Assembly: GCF_016774335.1 (NCBI RefSeq)
Contig: NZ_JAETWA010000013.1
Span: 39,777 to 103,776, forward strand
Direction of reading: 5' to 3'
DNA length: 64,000 bases
Source of the DNA: Luteimonas saliphila
Lineage (GTDB): Bacteria; Pseudomonadota; Gammaproteobacteria; Xanthomonadales; Xanthomonadaceae
Made by a program: the position numbers and the translations under genes. Each line of letters begins with the position of its first letter. Within the stretch, counting starts at the first letter, position 1. Positions 54,843 through 63,922 of this stretch are shown here, in pieces. The notes below the pieces were generated by a model. The model saw only the letters and a list, made by a program, of their open reading frames with translations, was not told the origin of the DNA and searched no databases.

Positions 54843-57125
54843 TCAGAACCGCGCCGTGAACTCCACGCCGAGCGTGCGCGGCTCGTTGATGAAGCCGGTG
54901 AGGTTGTTGAAGTCGATGCCGCCGACGATGCGCTCCTGGTCGGTGATGTTGCGGCCATAGGTCGCGAGCTCGTAGTCGCCGTCGTTCCACAGGTAGCCCG
55001 CGCGCAGGCCGCCCTCGAGCAGCGACTTGCCGGTGAACTCGATCGACTCGTACAGGAAGAAGTTCACCTCGCTGCGATAGACCCAGTCGGTGAACACGAA
55101 GAACTCGCCGCTGCCCACCGGCACGCCCCAGCGCGCGGTGAGGTTGTGGGTCCACTTCGGGGCCTGCGGCAACGGGTTGCCGTCGATCGCCGCCAGCGCA
55201 CCGACCCGCGAGTCGGTCACCGTGCACGCGGCGCAGACCGCCACGGCGAGGTCGTCGTCCTCGATTTCGGTGTCGTTGTAGCCGCTGCCCAGCGTCACCA
55301 GCAACGAGTCGCCCAGCCACGCCTCGAGGTCGAACTCGAAGCCGCGCCCGGTCGACTTCTCGGCGTTGAGCAGGATGTTGGCATTGGCCGCGCCCCCGAC
55401 CGCGGTGAGCTGCTGGTCCTCGACCTCGTAGTAGAAGACGCCGGCGCTGAGCCGCGCGCGCCGGTCGAACAGGTCGGCCTTGACCCCGAACTCCGCCGCG
55501 GTCGACGTCTCCGGCCCGGCCACGGACTTGCCGTTGAACGCGCCCGCGCTCTGGATGCTGCTGCCGCGGAAGCCGGTGGCGACCCGGCCGTACAGGTTCA
55601 CGTCCTCGTTGAGCTCGAACGTCGCCGACAGGTCCCAGTTGAGCTTCTTGTCCTCGGGCGATGCGGACAGGTCGCCGTCCGGTTCCAGCGCCGCCAGTTG
55701 TTCCAGCGTGCACTTGCCGGCCAGCACGCAGGCCGCGAAGCCGGTGTTCCAGTACTCCTCCACCGTCAGCTGCTTCTCGTCGACGGTGTAGCGCAGGCCC
55801 GCGCGCAGTTCGAGCGCGTCGGTCGCCTGCCAGGTCAGCGCGCCGAACACCGCCCAGGCGTCGTTGGTCTGGCGGATGCGCTGGTAACCGTCCTGCGCGC
55901 TGCCGTTGAGCGAGTCGTAGCTGACGCTGTCGACCCGGTAGTCCTCCTTGAACCAGAACACGCCCGCCTGCCAGTCCAGCGCGCCGCCGTAGTCGGACTC
56001 GATGCGCAGTTCCTGGCTCCATTGCGAATGGTCGGGAATGCCGTCCGCGGTCTCGGAGGCGAACGGGATCACGCCCGGGCCGGAGTCGGGCAGGAACACC
56101 GCGCCGTAGCCGCCGTCGATGTCGCCGCGGTTGAAGGTCTCGAGCGACTCGTAACCGGTGATCGAATGCAGGGTGTAGTCGCCCAGCTCCCAGCGCAGGC
56201 GCGCGCTCGCGCCGTGGCTGTCGAGCTCGGAGGAGTTCAGCCCGTCCTGGGTCACCACCTCGCGGTCGAAGCCGGCGACGAAGTCGTTGGTTCCCGGTTC
56301 GATGATGTTGGCGCGGAACAGGCGCGCGCTGCCGTTGAGGTGGCGCGCGTGCACGTTCAGCAGGGCCTCGAAGCCGTCGCCTTCGTACAGCAGCTGCGCG
56401 CGCGCGGCGGATTCGTCGTAGCCCTCGAAGCCGTCGTTGGGGCCGTCATATTCGTTGCGCACCCAGTCGTCGCGGCGCTGGTAGAGCGTCGACACGCGCG
56501 CCGACCAGCGCTCGCCGAGCGCGCCGCCGACCGCGCCCTCGAAGTTCCACATGTCGTCGCTGCCGTAGCCCAGCTGCGCGTAGCCGCCGAACTCCTGCGA
56601 CGGCCGCACCGAGTCGAACTTGACCACGCCGGCCGGGGTGTTGCGCCCGAACAGCGAACCCTGCGGGCCGCGCAGCACCTCGATGCGTTCGAGGTCGAAC
56701 ACCGGGAAGCCCTTCAGGATCGGGTTCTCCTGCACCACGTCGTCGTAGACCAGCGACACCGGCTGCGAGGTGTTGAGCCGGAAATCGGTATTGCCGTAGC
56801 CGCGGATGTAGAAGCGCGGGAAGGCGCGGCCGAACGAGGACTCGATATTGAGGCTGGGGACCCGGCCCGACAGGAAGCGCACGTCGGTGCCGCCGGAGCC
56901 GAGTACGTCGAGCTTCTCGCCCGACAGCACGCTGATCGACACCGGCACGTCCTGGATGTTCTCGACCCGACGCTGGGCGGTGACCTCGAGCGCATCGAGG
57001 GTGACCGCATCGGCGGGATCGGCCTGGGGGCTTTCCTGCGCCTGTACGGCGACGGGCAGGGACAGCGCCAGCGCGAGCGCGGACAGGCGCAGGGCTGGGA
57101 ACCGGCGAAGCGGGGCCTTCGTCAT
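54843..57125 (-). CDS. TonB-dependent outer membrane receptor
   Basis: Receptor of 760 residues: signal peptide (to about residue 28, ALSLPVAVQAQ), a TonB box-like stretch (DAVTLDALEVTAQRR), the plug domain with VPVSISVLSGEKLDVLG and DLERIEVLRGPQGSLFGRN, then a 22-strand type barrel ending with an aromatic residue (GVEFTARF). Start MTKAPLRRFP is directly before the signal peptide. The substrate is not indicated; no siderophore or sugar genes are adjacent. It lies collinear with the NCS2 permease and after pgeF, which hints at nucleobase uptake, but this is weak inference. A 251-bp leader contains an A/T-rich patch near 57164-57172. Confidence 0.92.
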   Translation of the reverse strand: MTKAPLRRFPALRLSALALALSLPVAVQAQESPQADPADAVTLDALEVTAQRRVENIQDVPVSISVLSGEKLDVLGSGGTDVRFLSGRVPSLNIESSFGRAFPRFYIRGYGNTDFRLNTSQPVSLVYDDVVQENPILKGFPVFDLERIEVLRGPQGSLFGRNTPAGVVKFDSVRPSQEFGGYAQLGYGSDDMWNFEGAVGGALGERWSARVSTLYQRRDDWVRNEYDGPNDGFEGYDESAARAQLLYEGDGFEALLNVHARHLNGSARLFRANIIEPGTNDFVAGFDREVVTQDGLNSSELDSHGASARLRWELGDYTLHSITGYESLETFNRGDIDGGYGAVFLPDSGPGVIPFASETADGIPDHSQWSQELRIESDYGGALDWQAGVFWFKEDYRVDSVSYDSLNGSAQDGYQRIRQTNDAWAVFGALTWQATDALELRAGLRYTVDEKQLTVEEYWNTGFAACVLAGKCTLEQLAALEPDGDLSASPEDKKLNWDLSATFELNEDVNLYGRVATGFRGSSIQSAGAFNGKSVAGPETSTAAEFGVKADLFDRRARLSAGVFYYEVEDQQLTAVGGAANANILLNAEKSTGRGFEFDLEAWLGDSLLVTLGSGYNDTEIEDDDLAVAVCAACTVTDSRVGALAAIDGNPLPQAPKWTHNLTARWGVPVGSGEFFVFTDWVYRSEVNFFLYESIEFTGKSLLEGGLRAGYLWNDGDYELATYGRNITDQERIVGGIDFNNLTGFINEPRTLGVEFTARF

Positions 57126-57357
57126 GGGGAGGGTCCTGGCGTGGGGTGGGAGGAGCCCTGTCAGATTAATGTAAAGCGCGGCGCGGGGAAGGTCCGGGAG
57201 GAGGATGCGTGCGGGGGTCCGCCGGCTGCCGCCGCAATGCGTCGGCCGCAGCGGTCGGTGGACGGCGCCGGTCCTCGCGATGCGATGTGGGATCCGTTGC
57301 CCGGGGTGGTCGGGCACGGTGCGCTTTTCCGCACGCCCTGCTTCGCGCGCGGTGCCC

Positions 57358-57380
57358 GTCGCGCCTGAAGGCGCTCCTAC
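57358..57380. repeat. REP-like element at the pgeF 3' end
   Basis: GTCGCGCCTGAAGGCGCTCCTAC, the complement of the GTAGGAGCGCC-type REP found four times at 60218-60402 and at 61486-61508. It overlaps the last codon of pgeF and supplies its TAG stop (57377-57379). Confidence 0.8.
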
Positions 57381-58147
57381 GGGGGGGAGACCCAGGCGAT
57401 CGTCGCGATCCGGCCGCTGCGGCCGTCGCGGCGGTGGGAGAAGAAGCGGCCGGGGTCCTCGATCGTGCACAGGTCGCCGCCATGGACGTCGCCGGCGGCC
57501 ATGCCCGCGGCCACGAGCCTGCGGCGCGCCAGCGCGGGGAGGTCGGCGAGCCAGTGGCCCGGGCGCGTGGGCGAGAACGCGGCGGCCGCGCCCGCATCCT
57601 GGGCGACGAACGCCTCGAACACGTCGCGGCCCACCTCGTAGCGTCGCGGACCGGCGCAGGGGCCGATCCATGCCACCACGTCGCCGGGGCGCGTCCGCAT
57701 CGCGGCCAGCGTGGCTTCGAGCATTCCCTTCGACAGACCCGGCCAGCCGGCATGGGCTGCCGCGATCTCGCTGCCGTCCCTGGCCGCGAACACCACCGGC
57801 AGGCAATCGGCGGTGAGGATGACAAGCACGACACCGGGCATGGAGGTGACCGCCGCGTCGGCTTCGGGCTCGGGCCAGCCTTCCGGCCCGGCCGGCGCAT
57901 CGAACCGCACCACGTGGGTGCCGTGCACCTGTTTCAGCCAGTGCGGCGACGCAGGCAGTCCGAAGCGCGCCACCAGTTCCGCCCGGTTGCGCGCCACCAC
58001 GGCCGGATCGTCGCCGTCGTCTGTGCGGAAATTGCCCAGGTTGAACCGGTCGAACGGCGGTGCCGAGGCCCCTGCGCCGTGCCGCACCGTGGTGAACGCA
58101 CGCACGTTGCCGGCAAACGGCGCCGTCGCGTCGACCCGGGCGCTCAC
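57377..58147 (-). CDS. pgeF: Peptidoglycan editing factor PgeF (YfiH family)
   Basis: Multicopper-oxidase-like/purine nucleoside enzyme family protein of 256 residues that corrects wrongly placed L-serine in muropeptides. The metal site residues are His75 (KQVHGTHVV), Cys115 ([10 protein letters not shown]) and His132 ([10 protein letters not shown]), with [12 protein letters not shown] later. Start is GTG 58147, overlapping the rluD stop as GTGA. Related enzymes also have adenosine phosphorylase and deaminase activity. The order rluD-pgeF is conserved in gammaproteobacteria. Its stop codon lies in a REP element. Confidence 0.93.
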   Translation of the reverse strand: MSARVDATAPFAGNVRAFTTVRHGAGASAPPFDRFNLGNFRTDDGDDPAVVARNRAELVARFGLPASPHWLKQVHGTHVVRFDAPAGPEGWPEPEADAAVTSMPGVVLVILTADCLPVVFAARDGSEIAAAHAGWPGLSKGMLEATLAAMRTRPGDVVAWIGPCAGPRRYEVGRDVFEAFVAQDAGAAAAFSPTRPGHWLADLPALARRRLVAAGMAAGDVHGGDLCTIEDPGRFFSHRRDGRSGRIATIAWVSPP

Positions 58148-59139
58148 CGGTGCCTGCGCTCCGCGTCCGCATACGCGGCCGTGTCCTCGCGCAACGCCGC
58201 CATCAGCGCCAGCATGTCGTCGGGGACCGGCGCGCTGCAGCGCACCGGCGCGCCAGTGGTCGGGTGCGCGAATTCCAGCGTCTCGGCATGCAGCGCCTGG
58301 CGCCGGAAACCGCGCAACGCCGCGACCAGCGCGTCGGACGCGCCCTTGGGCAGCTTGAGCGGCCCGCCGTACAGCGGATCGCCGATGATCGGGTGCTTGA
58401 GGTGCGCCATGTGCACGCGGATCTGGTGGGTGCGGCCGGTTTCGAGCCGGCATTCGAGCGCGGTGTGGGCGCGGAAGCGCTCGCGCAGGCGGTAGTGGGT
58501 CACCGCGTCGCGGCCGTCCTCGCGCACCGCCATGCGGATCCGGTCGCGCGGATGCCGGTCGATGCCTGCGTCCACGGTGCCGCCGGCGACCAGCGCGCCC
58601 GCCACCACCGCGAGGTACTGGCGATGCACGCCGCGCGCGGACAGCTGCGCCACCAGTGCGGTCTGCGCCTGCAGCGTGCGCGCCACCACCATCACCCCGG
58701 AGGTGTCCTTGTCGAGCCGATGCACCACGCCGGCACGCGGCAACGACCCCAGCACCGGATCCCGGTGCAGCAATGCGTTGACCAAAGTGCCGTCGGCGTT
58801 GCCAGCGCCCGGATGCACCACCAGGCCCGCGGGCTTGTCGATCACGAAGACATCCGCGTCCTCGTGCAGGATCCGCAGCGGGATGTCCTGCGCGACCGCC
58901 TGCGTCTCCACCGCCAGGCGCACGCGCAGGCGCACCTGCTCGCCGCCGCGGACCGGATCGCGCGGACGCACCTGGCGGCCATCGAGCTGCGCGTCGCCGG
59001 CACGGATCCACTCGGCCAGGCGCGAGCGGGAGAACTCGGGAAACAGCTCGGCCAGCACCGCATCGAACCGGCGCCCGGCGGCGGACCCGGGCACGAGCGC
59101 CTCGCGTTGTTCGATGGAGTCGGGAGCGGGAGGGGACAT
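58144..59139 (-). CDS. rluD: 23S rRNA pseudouridine synthase RluD
   Basis: Makes pseudouridines 1911, 1915 and 1917 in 23S rRNA. It has 331 residues. An N-terminal S4 domain ([18 protein letters not shown]), catalytic Asp143 in [15 protein letters not shown], and [24 protein letters not shown] are typical. Start [11 protein letters not shown]; the upstream region is shared with divergent bamD (86 bp between starts). Confidence 0.95.
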   Translation of the reverse strand: MSPPAPDSIEQREALVPGSAAGRRFDAVLAELFPEFSRSRLAEWIRAGDAQLDGRQVRPRDPVRGGEQVRLRVRLAVETQAVAQDIPLRILHEDADVFVIDKPAGLVVHPGAGNADGTLVNALLHRDPVLGSLPRAGVVHRLDKDTSGVMVVARTLQAQTALVAQLSARGVHRQYLAVVAGALVAGGTVDAGIDRHPRDRIRMAVREDGRDAVTHYRLRERFRAHTALECRLETGRTHQIRVHMAHLKHPIIGDPLYGGPLKLPKGASDALVAALRGFRRQALHAETLEFAHPTTGAPVRCSAPVPDDMLALMAALREDTAAYADAERRHR

Positions 59140-59225
59140 GGACGGCTGTGGTTCAGGCGGCGCGCCCGGGCGGCCGGGACGGGCTGGTATTATCCCCGCT
59201 TCGTGCCTTGCCTGCCCCGGTGCCC

Positions 59226-60095
59226 ATGATCGTCCGACCCTCCCCGTTCCGTCGCGCCGTGCTGCTGCTGCTCGTGATCGTCCTGACGACGTCCGGGTGC
59301 GCGCGGATCAAGGGCGTCTTCAAGGACGAGGACGAGAACGAGGGGGTGCCCGTCGAGGAGCTCTACGACAAGGGCCAGGGACAGATGCACAACGGCAACT
59401 GGAGCGGCGCGGTGGTCACCTACCGTCGCCTGCTCGCCCAGTACCCCTACGGCCCCTATACCGAACAGGCGCTGATGGAGACCGCGTTCGCCCAGTTCAA
59501 GATGGGCAACAACGAGGAGGCGATCTCGACCATCGACCGCTTCCTGCGGACCTATCCCACGCACAAGAACACTCCCTACATGTACTACCTGCGCGGCCTG
59601 GTGAACTCCAACCGCGACACGGTGTTCCTGCAGCGCGTGTGGAAGCTCGACGCCAGCCGGCGCGACCTGGCCACGCCCAATCAGGCGTTCTCCGACTTCA
59701 ACACGTTGACCGAGCGCTACCCGAACAGCCGCTACGCCGCCGACGCGCGCCAGCGCATGGTCGCGCTGCGCAACATGTTCGCGCGCCACGAGATCGAGGT
59801 CGCGCTGTACTACCTGCGCCGCGACGCCTGGGTCGCCGCCGCCGACCGCGCCACCTACCTGCTCGAGACCTACCCGCAGAGCGAGTTCCAGAACGACGCG
59901 GTGGCGGTACTCGTCGCCGCCTATACCGAACTGGGCAACGAGACCTTGGCAGCGGATGCGCGCCGGGTGCTGCAGCAGAACGAACCGGACCACCCGTTCC
60001 TGGCCGGCGACTGGCCTAATTACCCGTGGAACATCCGCAAGCTCAATCCGTTCGCAGGCGAGAAGTCGGCGATCGACAACGACGACCGCGACTGA
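59226..60095 (+). CDS. bamD: Outer membrane assembly lipoprotein BamD
   Basis: Lipoprotein of 289 residues with five TPR motifs that anchors the BAM complex. Lipobox LTTSGC gives Cys25. [54 protein letters not shown] and [18 protein letters not shown] are diagnostic. Start ATG 59226 precedes the signal peptide; longer frames into the rluD promoter are unlikely. Divergence from rluD is the usual arrangement. A strong terminator follows. Confidence 0.97.
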   Translation: MIVRPSPFRRAVLLLLVIVLTTSGCARIKGVFKDEDENEGVPVEELYDKGQGQMHNGNWSGAVVTYRRLLAQYPYGPYTEQALMETAFAQFKMGNNEEAISTIDRFLRTYPTHKNTPYMYYLRGLVNSNRDTVFLQRVWKLDASRRDLATPNQAFSDFNTLTERYPNSRYAADARQRMVALRNMFARHEIEVALYYLRRDAWVAAADRATYLLETYPQSEFQNDAVAVLVAAYTELGNETLAADARRVLQQNEPDHPFLAGDWPNYPWNIRKLNPFAGEKSAIDNDDRD

Positions 60096-60120
60096 CCGGT
60101 TCGTCCTCCGTCTCGTTCGA

Positions 60121-60146
60121 AACGCCGCCTCCAGGCGGCGTTTTCG
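60121..60146 (+). terminator. Rho-independent terminator after bamD
   Basis: Stem AACGCCGCCT / AGGCGGCGTT with a two-base CC loop, followed by TTC. It lies 25 bp after the bamD stop. The T-run is short, but the stem is strong. Confidence 0.75.
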
Positions 60147-60217
60147 CATGCGGCGCCTGGATGACCGCAGCGCGACGACCCCACGATCCCCGCCGGCGAG
60201 CAAAGCGCACGGCTCCC

Positions 60218-60402
60218 GTAGGAGCGCCTTCAGGCGCGACCCTGGACACCGCGCCTGAGGGCGGCTTCTATCGGCACCCCGGGTCGCGCCTGAAGGCGCT
60301 CCTGTGGGGCGGGGTGGTACCCCTGTAGGAGCGGCTTCAGCCGCGATGCGTTTGGTCGGGTAAGCCGATGCGATCGCCAATCGCGCCTGAAGGCGCTCCT
60401 AC
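60218..60402. repeat. Cluster of four REP-like elements in the 334-bp bamD-VKOR gap
   Basis: GTAGGAGCGCCTTCAGGCGCGA-type units occur at about 60218-60240 (+), 60284-60303 (-), 60325-60347 (+) and 60381-60402 (-), alternating in orientation. Each is a small hairpin. Nothing else is visible in 60147-60429. Confidence 0.85.
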
Positions 60403-60429
60403 GGGCATCCCGTGCGCCTGCGGGCGTGC

Positions 60430-61350
60430 CTACGGCGTCGCGGCTTCGTTCCAGTCGAACCCGCTGATCCGCGCCAGGCGCTCGGGCTCGATCACCTCGA
60501 CGTGGTGCTGCCCGTCGATGATCCAGGTCGGATAGCCGCCGATCCGCGCGCTGATGCAGTCGAACGCGACCCCGCCGCCGCGACCTTCGGGCGAACACTC
60601 CACATACGGCAGCCGCTTCGCCGCCGCACCGAACAGTCGCTTCTGTCGCGTGCACTCGGGGCACCAGGAGGCACCGTAGAACTTCGCCTCCGACTGCGCC
60701 AGGTGCTCGGCCAGCGCGCGCAGGCGCGGGTCCTCGCGCCGTTCCAGCAGGCCCATCGCGGACATCTGCAGCGCGGCCAGCAGGCCGAGCGCGAGCAGGC
60801 CGTTGCCGAGCATCCAGGTCGTCCACGGCGCGCCGGGTGCGCTGTCGGGCCGGGTCGCGTGCACGACCAGGAAGATGGCGAGCATCACCGCCAGCGACAG
60901 CAGGCACCAGGCGCAGACGGCCTGCAGTGCGACCAGGCCGGCGACGGTGAGATAGACGCTGATCGCCAGTCCCAGGAACGAGAGCCGCCACAGGCGGCGC
61001 CAGCGCGCCAGCCGCAGCGTCGGCCGTGTCGCCGGCCGCCAGGCGGTCCACGCGAGCGCGGCGTACAGCAGCGCGCCCCAGGCCGCGATCGGCAGGCCTA
61101 GGAAGCGCGACCAGGGGCTGCCCTGCACCACCTCGCAGCCGGAGCCCTCGGTGCAGAACGCGGCGCCGGTGTCCTGCCATGCGACGAACGAAAGGTAGCC
61201 GGTGAGCAGCAGTCCGGTCACCGCGAGCACGCGCAGCGCGATATCGGCCTTGCCCGTCGCTGCCCGGACCGGTCCACCCTGCGCGCCCGTAGCGGGCCCC
61301 GCCCCTGCGCGCTGCGGCCTGTCGCGCCGCGCCTTCGATTTCCTGCCCAT
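60430..61350 (-). CDS. VKOR family protein fused to a thioredoxin-like domain
   Basis: Membrane protein of 306 residues. Residues about 40-200 have four to five membrane segments of the vitamin K epoxide reductase domain: loop Cys pair FCTEGSGCEVV and active site CAWC in ALQAVCAWCLLSLA. Residues about 215-306 are a thioredoxin-like domain with active site CPEC (FYGASWCPECTRQK). Such fusions replace or supplement DsbB for disulfide formation. ATG 61350 starts a basic leader; a GTG at 61383 is also in frame. In this protein the thioredoxin part would face the periplasm. Confidence 0.9.
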   Translation of the reverse strand: MGRKSKARRDRPQRAGAGPATGAQGGPVRAATGKADIALRVLAVTGLLLTGYLSFVAWQDTGAAFCTEGSGCEVVQGSPWSRFLGLPIAAWGALLYAALAWTAWRPATRPTLRLARWRRLWRLSFLGLAISVYLTVAGLVALQAVCAWCLLSLAVMLAIFLVVHATRPDSAPGAPWTTWMLGNGLLALGLLAALQMSAMGLLERREDPRLRALAEHLAQSEAKFYGASWCPECTRQKRLFGAAAKRLPYVECSPEGRGGGVAFDCISARIGGYPTWIIDGQHHVEVIEPERLARISGFDWNEAATP

Positions 61351-61651
61351 GCCTGGTCGCGCTCGTTTCGTTGCGATCCACACACATTAGCGCGAACCCG
61401 CGCCGCCACGATGCATCCACCCTGTCGGCGGTACCGCTGACGCGTTCGATGCCCGCTGCCCTATGGGCCCGGTCGCGCAGGCCGGGTCGCGCCTGAAGGC
61501 GCTCCTACGGGGGCACGGGATTCATGCCATGCCGGGCCCTTCGCAACGCCGCCGCAGCGGACATCGACGCCCGCACGCGTTTCCAGCAAGCCGGATCGAC
61601 CTCGGTAGACCGGTCGCGGCCGCGTCCGGCCCCTGTCGCCGGCGTCGCCGG
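61351..61651. other. 301-bp spacer between nadE and VKOR with one REP
   Basis: Apart from a GTCGCGCCTGAAGGCGCTCCTAC REP at 61486-61508 and a GC-rich GTCGCCGGCGTCGCCGG stretch near 61635, I see nothing. Frames crossing it are shadows. Confidence 0.65.
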
Positions 61652-63289
61652 TCAGGCGGGATAGCGGTTGCTGATCGGATAGCGCCGCTCGCGGCCGAAC
61701 GCCCGTCGCGACACCTTGGGCCCGGGCGCCGCCTGGTGGCGCTTCCACTCGCTGGTGCGCACCAGGCGCAACACGCGGTCCACGGTGCCGGCATCGAAGC
61801 CCGCGCCGACGATGTCGTCGCGCGACTGCTCCAGGTCCACGTAGCGGCGCAGGATCGCGTCGAGCACGTCGTAGGGCGGCAGCGAATCCTGGTCGACCTG
61901 GTTCTCGCGCAGTTCCGCCGAGGGCGCCCGTGCGATCACGCCCGGCGGGATCACCGGCGCGCCGCCCACCGTGTTGCGCCACTTCGCCAGGCCGTAGACC
62001 TCGGTCTTGTACAGGTCCTTGATCGGCGCGTAGCCGCCGCACATGTCGCCGTAGATGGTGGCGTAGCCGACCGCGTACTCGCTCTTGTTGCCGGTGGTCA
62101 GCAGCAGCCCGCCGAACTTGTTCGACAGCGCCATCAGCAGCGCGCCGCGGGTGCGCGACTGCAGGTTCTCCTCCGCGGTGTCGGGTTCGCGGCCTTCGAA
62201 CGTGGTGGCCAGCGCGTCGAGGAAGCCCTGGAACGGCTTCTCGATCGGCAGCGACAGCAGCGTCACCCCTAGCGCGTCGCACTGCTCCTGCGCGAGATCG
62301 TTGGACAGCCCCGCGGTGTAGCGCGAGGGCATGCGCACCGCGGTGACATTGCCGGCGCCGAGCGCATCGACCGCCAGCGCCAGCACGATCGACGAATCGA
62401 TCCCGCCCGACAGGCCCAGCCATGCCTTGGCGAATCCGTTCTTTCCGCAGTAGTCGCGGATCCCGCGCACGATCGCGCGCCAGGCCAGCGCGTCCATGCT
62501 CTCGTCGCCGTCGTCCTGCCACACGACCGGCGCGAACTTGCGCGTGGCCACGTCGTAGTCCACCACCAGCCACAGGTCGGCGAACGCGGACGCGGCCGGA
62601 TGCACGGTGCCGTCGGCGTCGGCCACCACCGAGGAACCGTCGAAGACCAGCGCGTCCTGCCCACCGACCACATTGACGTAGGCCAGGGCCGCGCCGCTCT
62701 CGCGGGTGCGCTCGGACAGCAGCGCGTCGCGCTGGGCGTGCTTGCCGCGCTCGAACGGCGATGCGTTCGGCACCAGCACCAGTTGCGCCCCGCTGGCGGC
62801 CGTGTCGGCCAGCGGTTCGGCGAACCACAGGTCCTCGCAGATCACCAGGCCCACCGGCACGCCCTTGACCTCGAACACGCAGCTGCCGCCGTCGGGGTCG
62901 ACGTGGAAGTAGCGGCGTTCGTCGAACACGTTGTAGTTCGGCAATTCGCGCTTGCGGTACGTCGCCTCGACCTTGCCGGCGCGCAGCACGCTGGCCGAGT
63001 TGTAGAGGATGCTGCCGGCCGACTCCGGCCAGCCCAGGACCGCGACGATGCCGGTGGCCGCCCCCGCGATTTCGCGCAGCGCGGCCTCGCACTCGGCCAG
63101 GAAGGAGGGCCGCATCAGCAGGTCCTCCGGCGGATAGCCGCTGATCGCCAGTTCCGGGAACAGCACGATGTCGGCGCCGTACTCGTCGCGCGCCTCGGCG
63201 ATCATCGCCACCATGCGGTCGGTGTTGCCGCGCACGTCGCCCACCGGGAAGTCGAACTGGGCCATGGCGATGCGGAGGGTGTCGGTCAT
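61652..63289 (-). CDS. nadE: Glutamine-dependent NAD+ synthetase
   Basis: Last step of NAD synthesis, 545 residues. The N-terminal nitrilase-type glutaminase has the triad Glu46 (LFPELAISGYPPED), Lys113 (YRKRELPNYNVFDE) and Cys151 (LVICEDLWF). The C-terminal synthetase has the P-loop LGLSGGIDSS and the LLTTGNKSEYAVGYAT region. Length is that of the long two-domain form. It starts 1 bp after the ccdB stop, on the same strand. Confidence 0.96.
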   Translation of the reverse strand: MTDTLRIAMAQFDFPVGDVRGNTDRMVAMIAEARDEYGADIVLFPELAISGYPPEDLLMRPSFLAECEAALREIAGAATGIVAVLGWPESAGSILYNSASVLRAGKVEATYRKRELPNYNVFDERRYFHVDPDGGSCVFEVKGVPVGLVICEDLWFAEPLADTAASGAQLVLVPNASPFERGKHAQRDALLSERTRESGAALAYVNVVGGQDALVFDGSSVVADADGTVHPAASAFADLWLVVDYDVATRKFAPVVWQDDGDESMDALAWRAIVRGIRDYCGKNGFAKAWLGLSGGIDSSIVLALAVDALGAGNVTAVRMPSRYTAGLSNDLAQEQCDALGVTLLSLPIEKPFQGFLDALATTFEGREPDTAEENLQSRTRGALLMALSNKFGGLLLTTGNKSEYAVGYATIYGDMCGGYAPIKDLYKTEVYGLAKWRNTVGGAPVIPPGVIARAPSAELRENQVDQDSLPPYDVLDAILRRYVDLEQSRDDIVGAGFDAGTVDRVLRLVRTSEWKRHQAAPGPKVSRRAFGRERRYPISNRYPA

Positions 63290-63290
63290 G

Positions 63291-63605
63291 TCAGATTCCG
63301 TGCGTCAGCATGTCGACCGCGGCCAGGATGGCCTGGCGCTCGTGGGAAAGGTCGGCGACCTGTTTGCCGAGCATGCGCACCGGGATGCCCATGATCTGCG
63401 GGGTATCCATCACCACCTGTCGCTCGCCCACGGCCAGGCAGGGCATCAGGGTGTCGATCACGCCGCCGACGTGCTCGATCGCCACCAGCGGCACGACCAC
63501 GCGCGATCCGACCGTCTCGATCAGGTCGCTCTGCACGTCCAGCAGGTACGGCATCAACCGCTTCGACGCACCGTCGGCATTGGCATAGGCGACGAACTGG
63601 CTCAC
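63291..63605 (-). CDS. ccdB: CcdB family toxin (gyrase inhibitor)
   Basis: Toxin of 104 residues starting at GTG: SQFVAYANADGASKRLMPYLLDVQSDLIETVGSRVVVPL, then HVGGVIDTLMPCL and a C-terminal MLTHGI, which resemble CcdB, whose last residues (WGI in F) act on GyrA. Here the end is HGI rather than WGI, and the Trp is absent, so toxicity toward gyrase is not certain. GTG overlaps the antitoxin stop as GTGA. Confidence 0.9.
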   Translation of the reverse strand: MSQFVAYANADGASKRLMPYLLDVQSDLIETVGSRVVVPLVAIEHVGGVIDTLMPCLAVGERQVVMDTPQIMGIPVRMLGKQVADLSHERQAILAAVDMLTHGI

Positions 63606-63868
63606 TCGCCGGACCCGGCCACGAACGCGCGGACGTGGTCGCTCAGCATGCCGTCGCGCTCGATCCGCCGGTTGTACGCGGCGATCGCCTCGCGATTGTC
63701 CTCGAGCCACCGGCTGCGCTTGCGCGCGCGCACCTCCGCCGCCAGCGCCTTCTCCAGCGTTGCGGACAGGTTGATGTCCAGTGCCTTGGCCTCTTCCAGC
63801 AGGCCCTGGTTGATGCTGACATTGGCCGCGCGTTTGCCGTAGCCGGCGTAGTCTTCACGGATGCGCAT
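63602..63868 (-). CDS. ccdA: CcdA family antitoxin
   Basis: Antitoxin of 88 residues. The N-terminal half (GKRAANVSINQGLLEEAKALDIN) is a ribbon-helix-helix DNA-binding domain, and the C-terminal half (RWLEDNREAIAAYNRRIERDGMLSD) is the toxin-neutralising tail typical of CcdA. ATG 63868 has GGAGG ten bases before it; the frame extends eight codons further without this support. It represses its own promoter in known systems, and an operator lies just upstream. Confidence 0.9.
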   Translation of the reverse strand: MRIREDYAGYGKRAANVSINQGLLEEAKALDINLSATLEKALAAEVRARKRSRWLEDNREAIAAYNRRIERDGMLSDHVRAFVAGSGE

Positions 63869-63883
63869 GACCGACCTCCAGAT

Positions 63884-63922
63884 GATGCGCATGAATTATG
63901 CGCATCGTACGGCGGGCGTCAA
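63884..63922 (-). promoter_or_regulatory. ccdAB promoter with overlapping operator palindrome
   Basis: On the minus strand TTGACG (63917-63922), a 16-base spacer and CATAAT (63895-63900) form a sigma-70 promoter. The -10 region sits inside a perfect palindrome GATGCGCAT-N5-ATGCGCATC (63884-63906), a likely CcdA/CcdB autoregulatory operator. Confidence 0.75.
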
